Source: Ancylobacter aquaticus | Lineage (GTDB): Bacteria; Pseudomonadota; Alphaproteobacteria; Rhizobiales; Xanthobacteraceae | Reading direction: 5' to 3' | Length of the DNA stretch: 64,000 nt | Assembly: GCF_004339465.1 (NCBI RefSeq) | Contig: NZ_SMFY01000001.1 | Span: forward strand, 1,054,001-1,118,000 | The notes under the pieces: model-generated | Told to the model about the DNA's origin: nothing | The model's input: the letters and a program-made list of their open reading frames with translations, nothing else | Databases searched by the model: none | Translations under genes and position numbers: made by a program | In this document: piece by piece, positions 1 through 8,029 of the stretch | How the letters are laid out: every line of letters begins with the position of its first letter | Numbering within the stretch: the first letter of the stretch is position 1

Positions 1-1199
1 CCAGCGGGCCCGGCGTGTTCGAGGTGCTGGCCGAGACCATGTTCGCCGGCATCGCCAACCTCGCCTATGTCTCCATCCCGATGTTCGTGATGATGGGCGC
101 GGCGGTGGCCGCCACCCCGGCGGGACGCGACCTCTATGAGGCGCTGGACCGCTGGCTGAACCGCGTTCCCGGCGGGCTGGTGCTCTCCAATATCGGCGCC
201 TGCGCCATCTTCGCCGGCATGACCGGCTCCAGCCCGGCGACCTGCGCCGCCATCGGCAAGATGGGCATCCCGGAGATGCTCAAGCGCGGCTACCCGGCCT
301 CGGTCGCCACCGGCTCGATCTGCGCCGGCGGCACGCTGGGCATCCTCATCCCGCCGTCGGTGACGATGATCGTCTACGGCATCGCCACCGAGACCTCGAT
401 CGGCCGGCTGTTCCTCGCCGGCGTCATGCCGGGCCTGATGCTCACCGCCATGTTTATGGCCTGGGCGCTCTATGACTGCCGGCGCAAGAACTTCACCTTC
501 GACATCAGCGGCAATCGCTTCAGCTTCGCCCAGAAGCTCGCGGCGCTGCCCAAGGTCACGCCCTTCCTCATCATCATCGTCGGCACGCTCTATGTGCTGT
601 ATGGCGGGGTCGCCACGCCCTCCGAGGCGGCCGGCGCGGGCGCCTTCCTGACGCTGGGCGTCGTCATCATCATGTACCGGCTGTTCCAGCCGAAGCCGAT
701 CTTCGACATCTTCTCCTCCACCCTGCGCGAAAGCGTGATGATCATGATGATCATGGCGTCGGCGGAACTCTTCGCCTTCGCCCTGTCCTCGCTGTTCATC
801 ACCCAGACGGTCGCCGCCGCCATTGCCGGGCTCGACGTGAACCGCTGGGTGCTGATGGGGTTGATCAACCTGTTCCTGCTGGTATCCGGCATGTTCCTGC
901 CGCCGGTTGCCATCATCGTGATGTCGGCGCCGCTGCTTTACCCGATCATCGTGTCCTCGGGCTTCGATCCCTACTGGTTCGCGGTGGTACTGACCATCAA
1001 CATGGAAATCGGCCTCATCACCCCGCCGGTCGGGCTCAACCTGTTCGTGGTGAAAGCCATCGCGCCGCAGGTGCCGGCCGGGCAGGTGCTGAGCGGATCG
1101 GTGCCCTATGTGGTGCTGATGCTGATGGGCATCGTGATCCTCAGCCTATTCCCGGAAATCGCCACCTGGCTTCCCACCTATGTCATGGGTCCGCTGTGA
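1..1199 (+). CDS. dctM: TRAP transporter large permease (DctM type), 5' truncated by window edge
   Basis: This is the large membrane subunit of a tripartite ATP-independent periplasmic transporter, which couples sodium or proton entry to uptake of a small, usually carboxylate, substrate. The frame is open from the window edge (first full codon at position 3), and about 40 N-terminal residues of a normal ~430-residue DctM are missing, so the gene starts upstream. A GTG at position 15 is only an internal codon. Family landmarks are visible: a Gly/Ser-rich GMTGSSPATCAAIG segment, LIPPSVTMIVYG, and LITPPVGLNLFV near the C-terminus, separated by hydrophobic spans. The small permease and binding protein are probably upstream, outside the window. 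Substrate unknown. Confidence 0.93.
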   Translation, partial: SGPGVFEVLAETMFAGIANLAYVSIPMFVMMGAAVAATPAGRDLYEALDRWLNRVPGGLVLSNIGACAIFAGMTGSSPATCAAIGKMGIPEMLKRGYPASVATGSICAGGTLGILIPPSVTMIVYGIATETSIGRLFLAGVMPGLMLTAMFMAWALYDCRRKNFTFDISGNRFSFAQKLAALPKVTPFLIIIVGTLYVLYGGVATPSEAAGAGAFLTLGVVIIMYRLFQPKPIFDIFSSTLRESVMIMMIMASAELFAFALSSLFITQTVAAAIAGLDVNRWVLMGLINLFLLVSGMFLPPVAIIVMSAPLLYPIIVSSGFDPYWFAVVLTINMEIGLITPPVGLNLFVVKAIAPQVPAGQVLSGSVPYVVLMLMGIVILSLFPEIATWLPTYVMGPL

Positions 1200-1242
1200 G
1201 GGCGGTCGGCGCCTTCTTCCGCGCCTGATGGGTCGAGAATGA

Positions 1243-1268
1243 GGGCCGGGGCGCGCGTCTCCCGGCCC
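1243..1268 (+). terminator. Possible intrinsic terminator hairpin after dctM
   Basis: Perfect 8-bp inverted repeat GGGCCGGG / CCCGGCCC with a 10-base loop, 43 bases behind the dctM stop codon. No clear T tract follows, so termination is uncertain; it could be a simple 3' stabilising hairpin. Confidence 0.35.
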
Positions 1269-1286
1269 GATCGCGCTCGCGCACAT

Positions 1287-1301
1287 TTTAGTCCTTCTAA
1301 A
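1287..1301. promoter_or_regulatory. Iron-responsive-operator-like palindrome upstream of the sigma factor gene
   Basis: TTTAG-TCCTT-CTAAA is an inverted repeat in an AT-rich patch 73 bases before the sigma factor start. It resembles the TTTAG...CTAAA halves of the iron control element bound by Irr in Rhizobiales, but the spacer is 5 instead of the 7 bases I recall. Position and target fit iron control; the assignment is tentative. Confidence 0.35.
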
Positions 1302-1373
1302 TCATTGTTATTGCGTCGAAAAACTGATCCCGGTATCCACAATCCGCTGTGACCCTGGGTCAATGTTGTCGGC

Positions 1374-1874
1374 ATGGGACGAAATGACTGGTCGGGCCTC
1401 TACGCCACGCACCGCTCGGCACTGGTTGCCTATGCGACGCCGATCCTTGGATCGCGCGAGGCCGCCGAGGACGTGGTCCATGACGCTTTCCTCAAATTCC
1501 CGTCCGCGAATGAGGAGGCCGAGCGCGGCATCGGCTATCTCTACCGCATCGTCCGCAACCTTGCTTTCGACAGCTTGAAGCGGCGCAGGCTCGAGTCCCG
1601 AACGCAGTCGACCGAGCTCCCGGACTGGGCGCAGCCGGCACCGGAAGCCTCGCCCGAGCGCCATGTCATCGACCGGGAAGAGGTCCGGCTCCTTGCGCGC
1701 CTGATGAACGAACTGCCGCCCGAGCAGCGCAAGGCGCTGGAAATGTACCGCTTCGCCGGCTGTACTCTTGAAGAGGTCGCCTCTCGGCTGGGCATCTCGG
1801 TGGCAACCGCCCACCGCCATGTCCGCGCCGCGCTGGCGCGTATCGCGCAGGAACTCGACCGGACGGGCGCGTGA
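1374..1874 (+). CDS. ECF RNA polymerase sigma factor, FecI family
   Basis: A 166-residue extracytoplasmic-function sigma factor. Region 2 spans roughly residues 10-75 (LGSREAAEDVVHDAFLKF, then the YLYRIVRNLAFD core). Region 4 spans roughly 105-160 (LPPEQRKALEMYRFAG, then a helix-turn-helix EEVASRLGISVATAHRHV). FecI-type factors drive TonB-receptor genes when the receptor reports substrate through FecR. The next two genes are exactly FecR and a receptor with a signalling domain, so the assignment is strong. No clear ribosome-binding site precedes the ATG. The gene probably has its own iron-controlled promoter, because the element shared by fecR and the receptor gene is absent upstream of it. 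Confidence 0.92.
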   Translation: MGRNDWSGLYATHRSALVAYATPILGSREAAEDVVHDAFLKFPSANEEAERGIGYLYRIVRNLAFDSLKRRRLESRTQSTELPDWAQPAPEASPERHVIDREEVRLLARLMNELPPEQRKALEMYRFAGCTLEEVASRLGISVATAHRHVRAALARIAQELDRTGA

Positions 1875-1890
1875 CAATCGCGGAAGGGAC

Positions 1891-1918
1891 ATGAAAACTA
1901 GCGCGCAGCAGATCGTCT
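1891..1918 (+). promoter_or_regulatory. Candidate FecI-type sigma factor promoter before fecR
   Basis: ATGAAAA (1891-1897), 13 bases, GATCGTCT (1911-1918). Exactly the same two blocks with the same spacing recur at 2976-3003 before the receptor gene. A GAAAA-type -35 box and a CGTC -10 box are typical of ECF promoters. The -10 block ends 58 bases before the fecR start. Confidence 0.5.
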
Positions 1919-1976
1919 TCTGCATGGTAACGGTGCCGCTTCCCTGAGAAGCGCAAATGAGCGGCGATGACGCGCC

Positions 1977-2957
1977 TTGACTGACGATGCAACAATGTCG
2001 CTCCACGAGGTGGCGGCGGACTGGCTGATCCGGGTGCGGGAGGCGCCCGGCGATGCCGCGCTTGCACGATCGCTGACGCAATGGCTGGACGAGCACGACG
2101 CCCATCGCCGCGCTTATGCCTCTGTCCAACGCTCCTGGCAGCTTCTGGCTGAAGTGCCCGCCGCCTCTGCCGAACTCCGTGCGCATGACCGGGAAGATGC
2201 CACGCCCGCCCTGATCGTTGCGTTCCCGCGCCGCCTGTGGCGTCCGCTCGGTATCTGCGCGGCTCTGGCGGCCGGCCTCATGGCTTTCCTCGCCTATCCC
2301 GCGCTGGTTCTGCTGATGGAGGCGGACTACCGGACCGGCACCGGCGCGCGGCAGACCCTTGCTCTCGAAGACGGCAGCCGGATCGAACTCGGCGCCGAAA
2401 GCGCGGTGGCGGTGGACGTGACCGGCGCCACGCGCATCGTCCGGCTGCTGGCGGGGGAAGCGTTCTTCGATGTGCGCTCCGATCCGTCGCGCCCCTTCAT
2501 TGTCGATGCCGGCGGCGTCGATGTCACGGTGCTCGGCACCCGCTTCAATGTGCGGCTCACCTCCACCGATGCCGGCGTCGAGCTTGCGGATGGGGCGGTG
2601 GGGCTGACCTATCCCGGCCATGGTACGGCACAGACCCGGCTGGTGCCGGGACAGAGCGCGCTGGTCGACCTGCGGACCGGCACGCTCGTCACGGGCGAGA
2701 TCGCGGTGGATGACATCGCGGTATGGCGCGAGGGCCGGCTGTTCGTGCAGGACGCGACGATCGCCGCCGTGGTCGAGCAGTTGCAACGCTACCATCGCGC
2801 CTGGATCACGGTACCCGACAGCGCCCTGGCGCAGCAGCGCGTCACCGGCCTTTACGATCTCACCGATCCCGACCGCGCCCTGCGCGCGCTGGTGGAACCG
2901 CATGGCGGCCGGATGCGCGAAATCTCGCCCTATATGCGGGTTCTCTCGCGCTTCTAG
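1977..2957 (+). CDS. fecR: FecR-family anti-sigma factor / iron transport regulator
   Basis: Inner-membrane signal transducer between an outer-membrane receptor and the FecI-type sigma factor. The N-terminal cytoplasmic part (about residues 5-55, with ADWLIRVRE and W/Y-rich SVQRSWQLL) is the FecR N-terminal domain. A single hydrophobic span follows at about residues 85-108, then the periplasmic FecR domain (about 115-215, including RTGTGARQTLALEDGSRIELG and FIVDAGGVDVTVLGTRFNV) and a C-terminal STN-like domain that ends in MRVLSRF. I use the TTG at 1977; an in-frame ATG lies at 1995 and could be the true start. Length (326 residues) fits the family. It lies between its sigma factor and its receptor. 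Confidence 0.92.
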   Translation: MTDDATMSLHEVAADWLIRVREAPGDAALARSLTQWLDEHDAHRRAYASVQRSWQLLAEVPAASAELRAHDREDATPALIVAFPRRLWRPLGICAALAAGLMAFLAYPALVLLMEADYRTGTGARQTLALEDGSRIELGAESAVAVDVTGATRIVRLLAGEAFFDVRSDPSRPFIVDAGGVDVTVLGTRFNVRLTSTDAGVELADGAVGLTYPGHGTAQTRLVPGQSALVDLRTGTLVTGEIAVDDIAVWREGRLFVQDATIAAVVEQLQRYHRAWITVPDSALAQQRVTGLYDLTDPDRALRALVEPHGGRMREISPYMRVLSRF

Positions 2958-2975
2958 ACGATTTTGCGCTGCGGG

Positions 2976-3003
2976 ATGAAAAACCCGACCGGCTCGATCG
3001 TCT
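2976..3003 (+). promoter_or_regulatory. Candidate FecI-type sigma factor promoter before the TonB receptor gene
   Basis: Second copy of ATGAAAA (2976-2982), 13 bases, GATCGTCT (2996-3003), 54 bases before the receptor start. Identity and spacing match the copy before fecR, which supports a shared ECF sigma target. Confidence 0.5.
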
Positions 3004-3014
3004 GAGACCCAGGA

Positions 3015-3031
3015 TGCGTTCGACGAACGCA
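3015..3031. promoter_or_regulatory. Perfect 17-bp palindrome in the receptor leader
   Basis: TGCGTTCG-A-CGAACGCA lies just behind the predicted transcription start and 26 bases before the receptor ATG, upstream of the GGGAG ribosome-binding site. It could be an operator or a 5' mRNA hairpin. No regulator can be assigned. Confidence 0.35.
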
Positions 3032-3057
3032 CGGAAACGACCTGGGGAGTAGAGTTG

Positions 3058-5397
3058 ATGACCGCGCCGATGCGCCCCGCCGACACACACGCGGCGCGAA
3101 CCAGCACCAACCGGCGCCTCCTGCGCCTGATGGCGACGAGCGCCTTTTTCTGCCTGTCGGCCATGCCCTACGGCTTCGCGCAGACGGCACCGGCTCCCTT
3201 GGCCACCAGCGCGGCCCGCCCCTTCAACATTCCGGCCCAGCCCCTTGCCAGCGCGCTCAACGCCTTCGGGCGACAATCCGGCCTGCAGGTGACGCTGGCT
3301 TCGGCGACCTCGCGGGGCGTCACCTCGCGGCCGGTACAGGGCAGCCTCACGCCGCAACAGGCCCTCGCCCGGATGCTGGAAGGGACCGGCATCGCCTTCC
3401 GCATCACCGGCGAAGGCACGGCCGTGGTCGGCCAGAGCGCGCCGGTGGAAAGCATTGCGGACGGCGCGATCGAAGGCGAATTGCTGGACGTCATCTCGGT
3501 TGCCGGTGACGGAATCAGCCGTGGCGGCGTCGCCGAGACGGTCATCGGCCCGCAGGCGCTGGAGCGGCTGAACCCGCAGAACCTTGCCGACGTTTTCCGG
3601 GAGCAGGCGGGCATCGAGGTCGGCAGTTCCTTGCCCATGTCGCAGAAAGTCTATGTCCACGGCATCGAGGAGACCAACCTCGCCGTGACCATCGACGGCA
3701 GCCGGCAGAACAACAAGGTGTTCCACCACATGGGCACCAACCTGATCGATCCGGGCGTGCTGAAGGCCGTACGCGTCGATGCCGGCGTCGCCCCGGCCGA
3801 TTCCGGCCCCGGCGCCCTTGCCGGCACCATCGCCTATGAGACCAAGGATGCGCGGGACTTTCTCGACGCGGACGGCTTTGGCGGTATCGGCAAATACTCG
3901 TTCAACTTCAACGGCGACACCTCGCTCGCCAACGTCACCGGCTATGCCCGCCAGGGCGGCTTCGAGACGCTGGGTTATTTCAACATCGGCCAGGGCAACG
4001 AGTTCACCGCCGGCAATGGCGATGTGGTTCTGGGCACCAGCACGAACCTGATCAACGGCATCGGCAAGGTCTCCTACGAGGCTCCCACCGGCGACCGCTT
4101 CAGCATCAGCTATGAAAGCGTCAGCGACGACGCCCCGCGCCCCTACCGCGCCAACGGTGCCGACTTTCCCGGTGCGCGCCCGTGGGATCCGGATGTGACG
4201 CCCTACGATATCCAGCGCCAGAACACGGTGTTCACCTACACCGACTCGACCCCCGAGGGCTGGTGGGACCCCAAGCTCGTGGTGGCCTACAGCTCGACCG
4301 AGATTTCCAAGCTGACCTATCTCAATCCCGCCTCGGGACTGCCGACGCCGTACACGACCTCCGGCAAGACGGACAGCTTCAACGGCAAGTTCGAGAACAA
4401 GTTCTCCTTTGCCCTCGGCAATGTCATCGCCGGCATCGACTTCTATGACGACACCGCCCAGCTCTACGATCCCTATGATGCCGCCACCGAAAAGGCGACC
4501 AATGTCGGCCTCTACGCGCAGGCGCGCCTTGAGCCGTGGGCGCGCACCCGCCTGTCCTTCGGCGGCCGCGCCGACAATCAGTGGTTCACCGGCACGAGCG
4601 GCGAGGAATGGGACAATGCCGGGCTCAGCGGCAACGTGTCCGGCGAATACGACGTGATCGAGAACTTCCTGACCGCGCGCGCCGGCTACTCTCATGTCTG
4701 GGCCGGCATTCCGCTGGCCGAGAATTTCTACATGAACCCGGCCTGGGACTATGCCGGCGGTGCCGAGCCGGTAACGTCGAACAACGCCGTGGCGGGGCTG
4801 AAGGCGACCTATCAGGGCTTCACCCTCGAGGGCAGCATCTTCCGCACCGACATCTACAATGCCCGCGTCGTCACCTACAGCAACGCCCAGTTCGGCGCGA
4901 TCCGGGCGCGCGACATCGAATCGCGCGGCTTCGAGCTTGCCGCCGGCTATGAATGGGACACCGGCTTCGTCCGCGTGAAATACGCCGATATCGACGTGAC
5001 GATCGACGGTCTGCAGGCGGATTCGGACACGGGCAACTATCTCGCCACCCCGGTTGGCCAGATGATCACCTTTGTCGTCGCCCAGCGGATTCCGCAATGG
5101 GGCCTGACCGTCGGCGGCAATGTCGAGGTCGCGCTTGACTATGACGACCTGCCCACCGTCGTGCCCGATGGCTGGGGCGACACGCTGACCACGTCGATCC
5201 CCGGCTATACCGTCGTCAACCTCTATGCGGAGTACCGGCCGATCACCGCACCGCACCTGATGCTGCGGCTCGACGTCAACAACCTGTTCGACGAAACTTA
5301 TGCCAGCCGCGGCACCTATGGGCAGGACATCGCCGATGTCGTGCCGCTCTATCAGCCCGGGCGCTCCTTCATCGTGACCGCCTCGGCGAAGTTCTGA
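3058..5397 (+). CDS. TonB-dependent outer-membrane receptor with N-terminal signalling (STN) domain
   Basis: A 779-residue outer-membrane transporter, probably for haem or an iron chelate. A signal peptide covers about residues 1-41 (ends GFAQ). The STN domain (about 55-110; FNIPAQPLASALNAFGRQSG) passes the bound-substrate signal to FecR. The plug (about 140-245) has VYVHGIEETNLAVTIDGSRQ and GVAPADSGPGALAGTIAYET, which in my memory is typical of haem/HemR-like receptors. The rest is beta-barrel ending in the outer-membrane signature Phe (VTASAKF). I chose the ATG at 3058, served by GGGAG ten bases upstream, over a TTG one codon earlier. It is followed after 7 bases by a periplasmic binding protein gene. 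Confidence 0.93.
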   Translation: MTAPMRPADTHAARTSTNRRLLRLMATSAFFCLSAMPYGFAQTAPAPLATSAARPFNIPAQPLASALNAFGRQSGLQVTLASATSRGVTSRPVQGSLTPQQALARMLEGTGIAFRITGEGTAVVGQSAPVESIADGAIEGELLDVISVAGDGISRGGVAETVIGPQALERLNPQNLADVFREQAGIEVGSSLPMSQKVYVHGIEETNLAVTIDGSRQNNKVFHHMGTNLIDPGVLKAVRVDAGVAPADSGPGALAGTIAYETKDARDFLDADGFGGIGKYSFNFNGDTSLANVTGYARQGGFETLGYFNIGQGNEFTAGNGDVVLGTSTNLINGIGKVSYEAPTGDRFSISYESVSDDAPRPYRANGADFPGARPWDPDVTPYDIQRQNTVFTYTDSTPEGWWDPKLVVAYSSTEISKLTYLNPASGLPTPYTTSGKTDSFNGKFENKFSFALGNVIAGIDFYDDTAQLYDPYDAATEKATNVGLYAQARLEPWARTRLSFGGRADNQWFTGTSGEEWDNAGLSGNVSGEYDVIENFLTARAGYSHVWAGIPLAENFYMNPAWDYAGGAEPVTSNNAVAGLKATYQGFTLEGSIFRTDIYNARVVTYSNAQFGAIRARDIESRGFELAAGYEWDTGFVRVKYADIDVTIDGLQADSDTGNYLATPVGQMITFVVAQRIPQWGLTVGGNVEVALDYDDLPTVVPDGWGDTLTTSIPGYTVVNLYAEYRPITAPHLMLRLDVNNLFDETYASRGTYGQDIADVVPLYQPGRSFIVTASAKF

Positions 5398-5404
5398 CCC
5401 GTCG

Positions 5405-6562
5405 ATGACGAGACGTTCTCCAGTGCGTGCCGCAAGGCTCGTCGTCGCGCCTGCGGTCGCGCTCGTCGCTCTGCTCGCCGCGCTTTGGCCGGCGGTCGTG
5501 GCGGCGCGGGAGATCGTCGACCTTGCCGGCCGCAGCGTCACCGTGCCCGACAGGGTCGAGCGCATCATCATCGGCGAGGGCCGCTATATCCCGGCCCTCG
5601 CCCTTCTCGACCGCGACAATCCCATTGGCCGTGTCGTCGGGATGATGGGCGACTACGAGCAGGTCGATCCGGCGACCTATGCCCGCTTCCACGTCCGCTT
5701 TCCCGACATCGCCGCGATCCCCCGCTTCGGCCGCGCCTCGCAGGACAGTTTCAGCCTGGAGCGGGCGCTGGCGCTGCGCCCGCAGGTCGCCATCTTCGGG
5801 GTCGACGGCCATGGCCCGGGCGCCGGCAATGCGCGGGTGATCGAGGTACTCGAACAGGCCGGCATCGCCATCGTCTTCATCGATTTCCGCAACGCGCCGC
5901 TCGTCAATACGCCAAGGAGCATCGAGGTGCTCGGCGCGGTGCTGGGGCGCGAGGCGGACGCGGCGGCGTTCGTCGCCGAGTGGCGCGCCGCCTATGACGT
6001 CGTGCGCGAGCGCCTGGCGCAGAAGCGACCGCCGGCACCGCGCGTCTTCGTCGAGAGCCGGGTCGGGCTGATGCCCTGCTGCGAGACGATGGTGCGCGGC
6101 ATGATGGGCGATTTCGTCACGGCGGCGGGCGGCACAAACCTCGCCGAGGGTGTCATCCTTGCCGATGCCGGGACGGTGAGCCTGGAATACCTGCTGGTCA
6201 ACCAGCCGGACATTTATGTCGGCACCGCCATTGGCGGCGCGTCGAGCCCTCCCGACAGCGCGTGGATCGCGCTCGGGCCGGACGTCTCAGCCGAGCGGGC
6301 GGTAGAGAGCTTGGCGCGCGCCACGCAGCGGGTCGGCATCGCCGAACTGTCAGCAGTGAAAGCTGGGCGTGCCTTCGCCGTGTGGCATCATTTCTACAAT
6401 TCGCCCTTCAACGTCGCCGCCCTCCAGGCTTTCGCCAAATGGCTCCACCCCGAGCTGTTCACCGACCTCGACCCGGAAGGCCTGCTGCGCCGGCTGCATG
6501 AGCGTTACCAGCCCTTCCCGCTGGAAGGCACCTACTGGACCTCGTTGAACCCGCCGCGATAG
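5405..6562 (+). CDS. Periplasmic binding protein of an iron-siderophore/haem type ABC importer
   Basis: A 385-residue substrate-binding protein (FepB/BtuF-like fold). An N-terminal signal peptide runs to about residue 34 (ALWPAVVAAREIVDLAG). The motif DLAGRSVTVPDRVERIIIGEG is the usual opening of this family. It lies 7 bases behind the receptor gene, so it should take over the ligand from the outer-membrane receptor in the periplasm. No permease or ATPase of this importer is in the window; they must be encoded elsewhere, or another system is used. The ligand is unknown; haem or a siderophore fits the context. Confidence 0.85.
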   Translation: MTRRSPVRAARLVVAPAVALVALLAALWPAVVAAREIVDLAGRSVTVPDRVERIIIGEGRYIPALALLDRDNPIGRVVGMMGDYEQVDPATYARFHVRFPDIAAIPRFGRASQDSFSLERALALRPQVAIFGVDGHGPGAGNARVIEVLEQAGIAIVFIDFRNAPLVNTPRSIEVLGAVLGREADAAAFVAEWRAAYDVVRERLAQKRPPAPRVFVESRVGLMPCCETMVRGMMGDFVTAAGGTNLAEGVILADAGTVSLEYLLVNQPDIYVGTAIGGASSPPDSAWIALGPDVSAERAVESLARATQRVGIAELSAVKAGRAFAVWHHFYNSPFNVAALQAFAKWLHPELFTDLDPEGLLRRLHERYQPFPLEGTYWTSLNPPR

Positions 6563-6619
6563 GGCGCTGTCCGGCGTCGCCACGATGATCGCCAAAGCAA
6601 GCACATGAGGCCGGAAGGC

Positions 6620-6648
6620 TTGATATAAGTCCATCTGTCGGATATAGT
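6620..6648 (+). promoter_or_regulatory. Promoter of arsR, transcription start predicted at the ATG
   Basis: TTGATA (6620-6625), 17 bases, TATAGT (6643-6648), a near-consensus housekeeping promoter. Seven bases behind the -10 box is 6655, the A of the arsR ATG. A direct repeat GATATA(A)GTC (6622-6631 and 6641-6649) overlaps both boxes and may be the ArsR operator. No ribosome-binding site is visible before the ATG. Confidence 0.55.
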
Positions 6649-6654
6649 CGACAT

Positions 6655-7041
6655 ATGGATACGGAACAGGCACTCTCCGCCTTTGCGGCGCTTTCGCAAC
6701 CGACGCGGCTCGACGTTTTCCGCCTGCTCGTCGCGCATGAGCCGGAGGGAATGCCGGCGGGCGAGGTGGCGCGAGCGCTCGACGTGCCGCACAACACGCT
6801 CTCCACCCATCTCGGCATTCTTGCCCGGGCGGGATTGATTGCGGCCGAGCGCCAGAGCCGCCTCATCATCTACCGGGCGCAGCTCAGGGCGGTGGGCGAT
6901 CTCGCGTCCTTCATCCTCAAGGATTGCTGCGGCGGCAAGCCTGAAATCTGTGCGCCGCTGATCGCCGACCTCCAGCCCTGTTGTCCGGCCGAGGTCCAGC
7001 CGGTCGAGACGATTGCCGCCAAGGAGGCGAGCCATGTCTGA
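6655..7041 (+). CDS. arsR: ArsR-family arsenic-responsive repressor
   Basis: A 128-residue winged-helix metalloregulator that releases its operator when As(III) binds. The DNA-reading helix lies around residues 43-57 (DVPHNTLSTHLGILARAG). The classical ELCVCDL site in the DNA-binding helix is absent. Instead the C-terminal tail carries Cys91, Cys92, Cys99, Cys109 and Cys110, a Cys-rich tail like those of ArsR proteins that bind arsenite at the C-terminus. It heads the arsenic operon and overlaps the next gene by 8 bases (ATGTCTGA). The promoter places the transcript start on the start codon. Confidence 0.92.
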   Translation: MDTEQALSAFAALSQPTRLDVFRLLVAHEPEGMPAGEVARALDVPHNTLSTHLGILARAGLIAAERQSRLIIYRAQLRAVGDLASFILKDCCGGKPEICAPLIADLQPCCPAEVQPVETIAAKEASHV

Positions 7042-7576
7042 CGTCAACTCTTCCGGCCACATCTACAATGTGCTGTTTCTTTGCACTGGCAATTCGGCAC
7101 GTTCGCTGATGGCAGAATCTATCCTGACCCGAGATGGCGGTGGACGCTTCCGCGCCTTCTCGGCGGGCAGCCAGCCAAAAGGTGAGGTAAACCCGCTCAC
7201 ATTGGCGACGCTGCACAGCCTCGACTATCCGACCGGCGACCTGCGCTCGAAGAACTGGAACGAATTTGCCGTCGCAGACGCGCCGGTGATGGATTTCGTC
7301 TTCACCGTCTGCGATGGCGCGGCGGGCGAGACATGCCCGGTCTGGCCCGGCCAGCCGATGACGGCGCATTGGGGCATCGAGGATCCCGCTGCTGTCGAAG
7401 GGACCGGGATCGAGCAGGAAGCCGCCTTCGCGCGAACCTTTCGCTACCTCAAGAACCGCATCGCCGCTTTTGCCGCCCTGCCGATCCGCAGCCTCGACAC
7501 GATGACGCTGGGCGCAAAGCTCAACGAGATCGGCCGCAGCGAGGGCGCCACTCAGCCCCGCCGCGATGTGGCGTGA
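7034..7576 (+). CDS. arsC: Arsenate reductase, low-molecular-weight phosphatase type (thioredoxin-coupled)
   Basis: A 180-residue cytoplasmic enzyme that reduces arsenate to arsenite. The phosphatase loop CTGNSARS (Cys17 to Ser24) gives the nucleophile Cys17 and the oxyanion-binding Arg23. Cys93 and Cys101 (TVCDGAAGETCP) are placed like the resolving cysteines of thioredoxin-linked arsenate reductases. The start is the ATG at 7034, with AAGGAGG seven bases upstream and an overlap with the arsR stop. The next gene is a second, unrelated arsenate reductase, so the operon carries both reduction chemistries. Confidence 0.9.
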   Translation: MSDVNSSGHIYNVLFLCTGNSARSLMAESILTRDGGGRFRAFSAGSQPKGEVNPLTLATLHSLDYPTGDLRSKNWNEFAVADAPVMDFVFTVCDGAAGETCPVWPGQPMTAHWGIEDPAAVEGTGIEQEAAFARTFRYLKNRIAAFAALPIRSLDTMTLGAKLNEIGRSEGATQPRRDVA

Positions 7577-7586
7577 GGAGAGCGAC

Positions 7587-8012
7587 ATGACCGCCGTCAC
7601 CCTATACCACAACCCGGCCTGCGGCACCTCGCGCAACGTGCTGGGGCTGATCCGCAATGCCGGCCTTGAGCCGACCATCATCGAATACCTGAAGACCCCG
7701 CCGAGCCGCGAGGAGCTTATATCGCTGATCATCCGCATGGGCATTCCGGTCCGCGCCCTGCTACGCGAGAAGGGCACGCCCTATGCCGAGCTTGGCCTCG
7801 GCGATCCGTCGCTCAGCGACGATGCGCTGCTCGACGCGATGATGGCGCACCCGATCCTGATCAATCGCCCCATCGTCGTCACCCCGCGCGGCGTGGGGCT
7901 GTGCCGGCCGTCGGAAACGGTACTCGACCTGCTGCCGGCCCCGCAGCGCGGCGAATTCCGCAAGGAGGATGGCCAACTGCTGGTCGACGCCGCCGGCAAC
8001 CACGTTCCCTGA
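7587..8012 (+). CDS. arsC: Arsenate reductase, glutaredoxin-coupled ArsC family
   Basis: A 141-residue thioredoxin-fold enzyme that forms a glutathione-arsenate intermediate and yields arsenite. The active-site motif NPACGTSRN places Cys12 as nucleophile. The [20 protein letters not shown] stretch (about 90-110) keeps the arginines that hold arsenate in this family. I use the ATG at 7587, preceded by GAGGAG, ten bases behind the previous stop. It is not homologous to the phosphatase-type reductase just upstream. Confidence 0.93.
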   Translation: MTAVTLYHNPACGTSRNVLGLIRNAGLEPTIIEYLKTPPSREELISLIIRMGIPVRALLREKGTPYAELGLGDPSLSDDALLDAMMAHPILINRPIVVTPRGVGLCRPSETVLDLLPAPQRGEFRKEDGQLLVDAAGNHVP

Positions 8013-8029
8013 ACCGCACCGGAACCCCC

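Noticed and set aside
1308..5571. Very long open frames on the minus strand opposite the FecR and receptor genes (618 and 903 codons).
   Set aside because: They are antisense to well-recognised proteins, have Arg/Ala/Gly-rich low-complexity translations and no family motifs. High GC content makes such shadows common.
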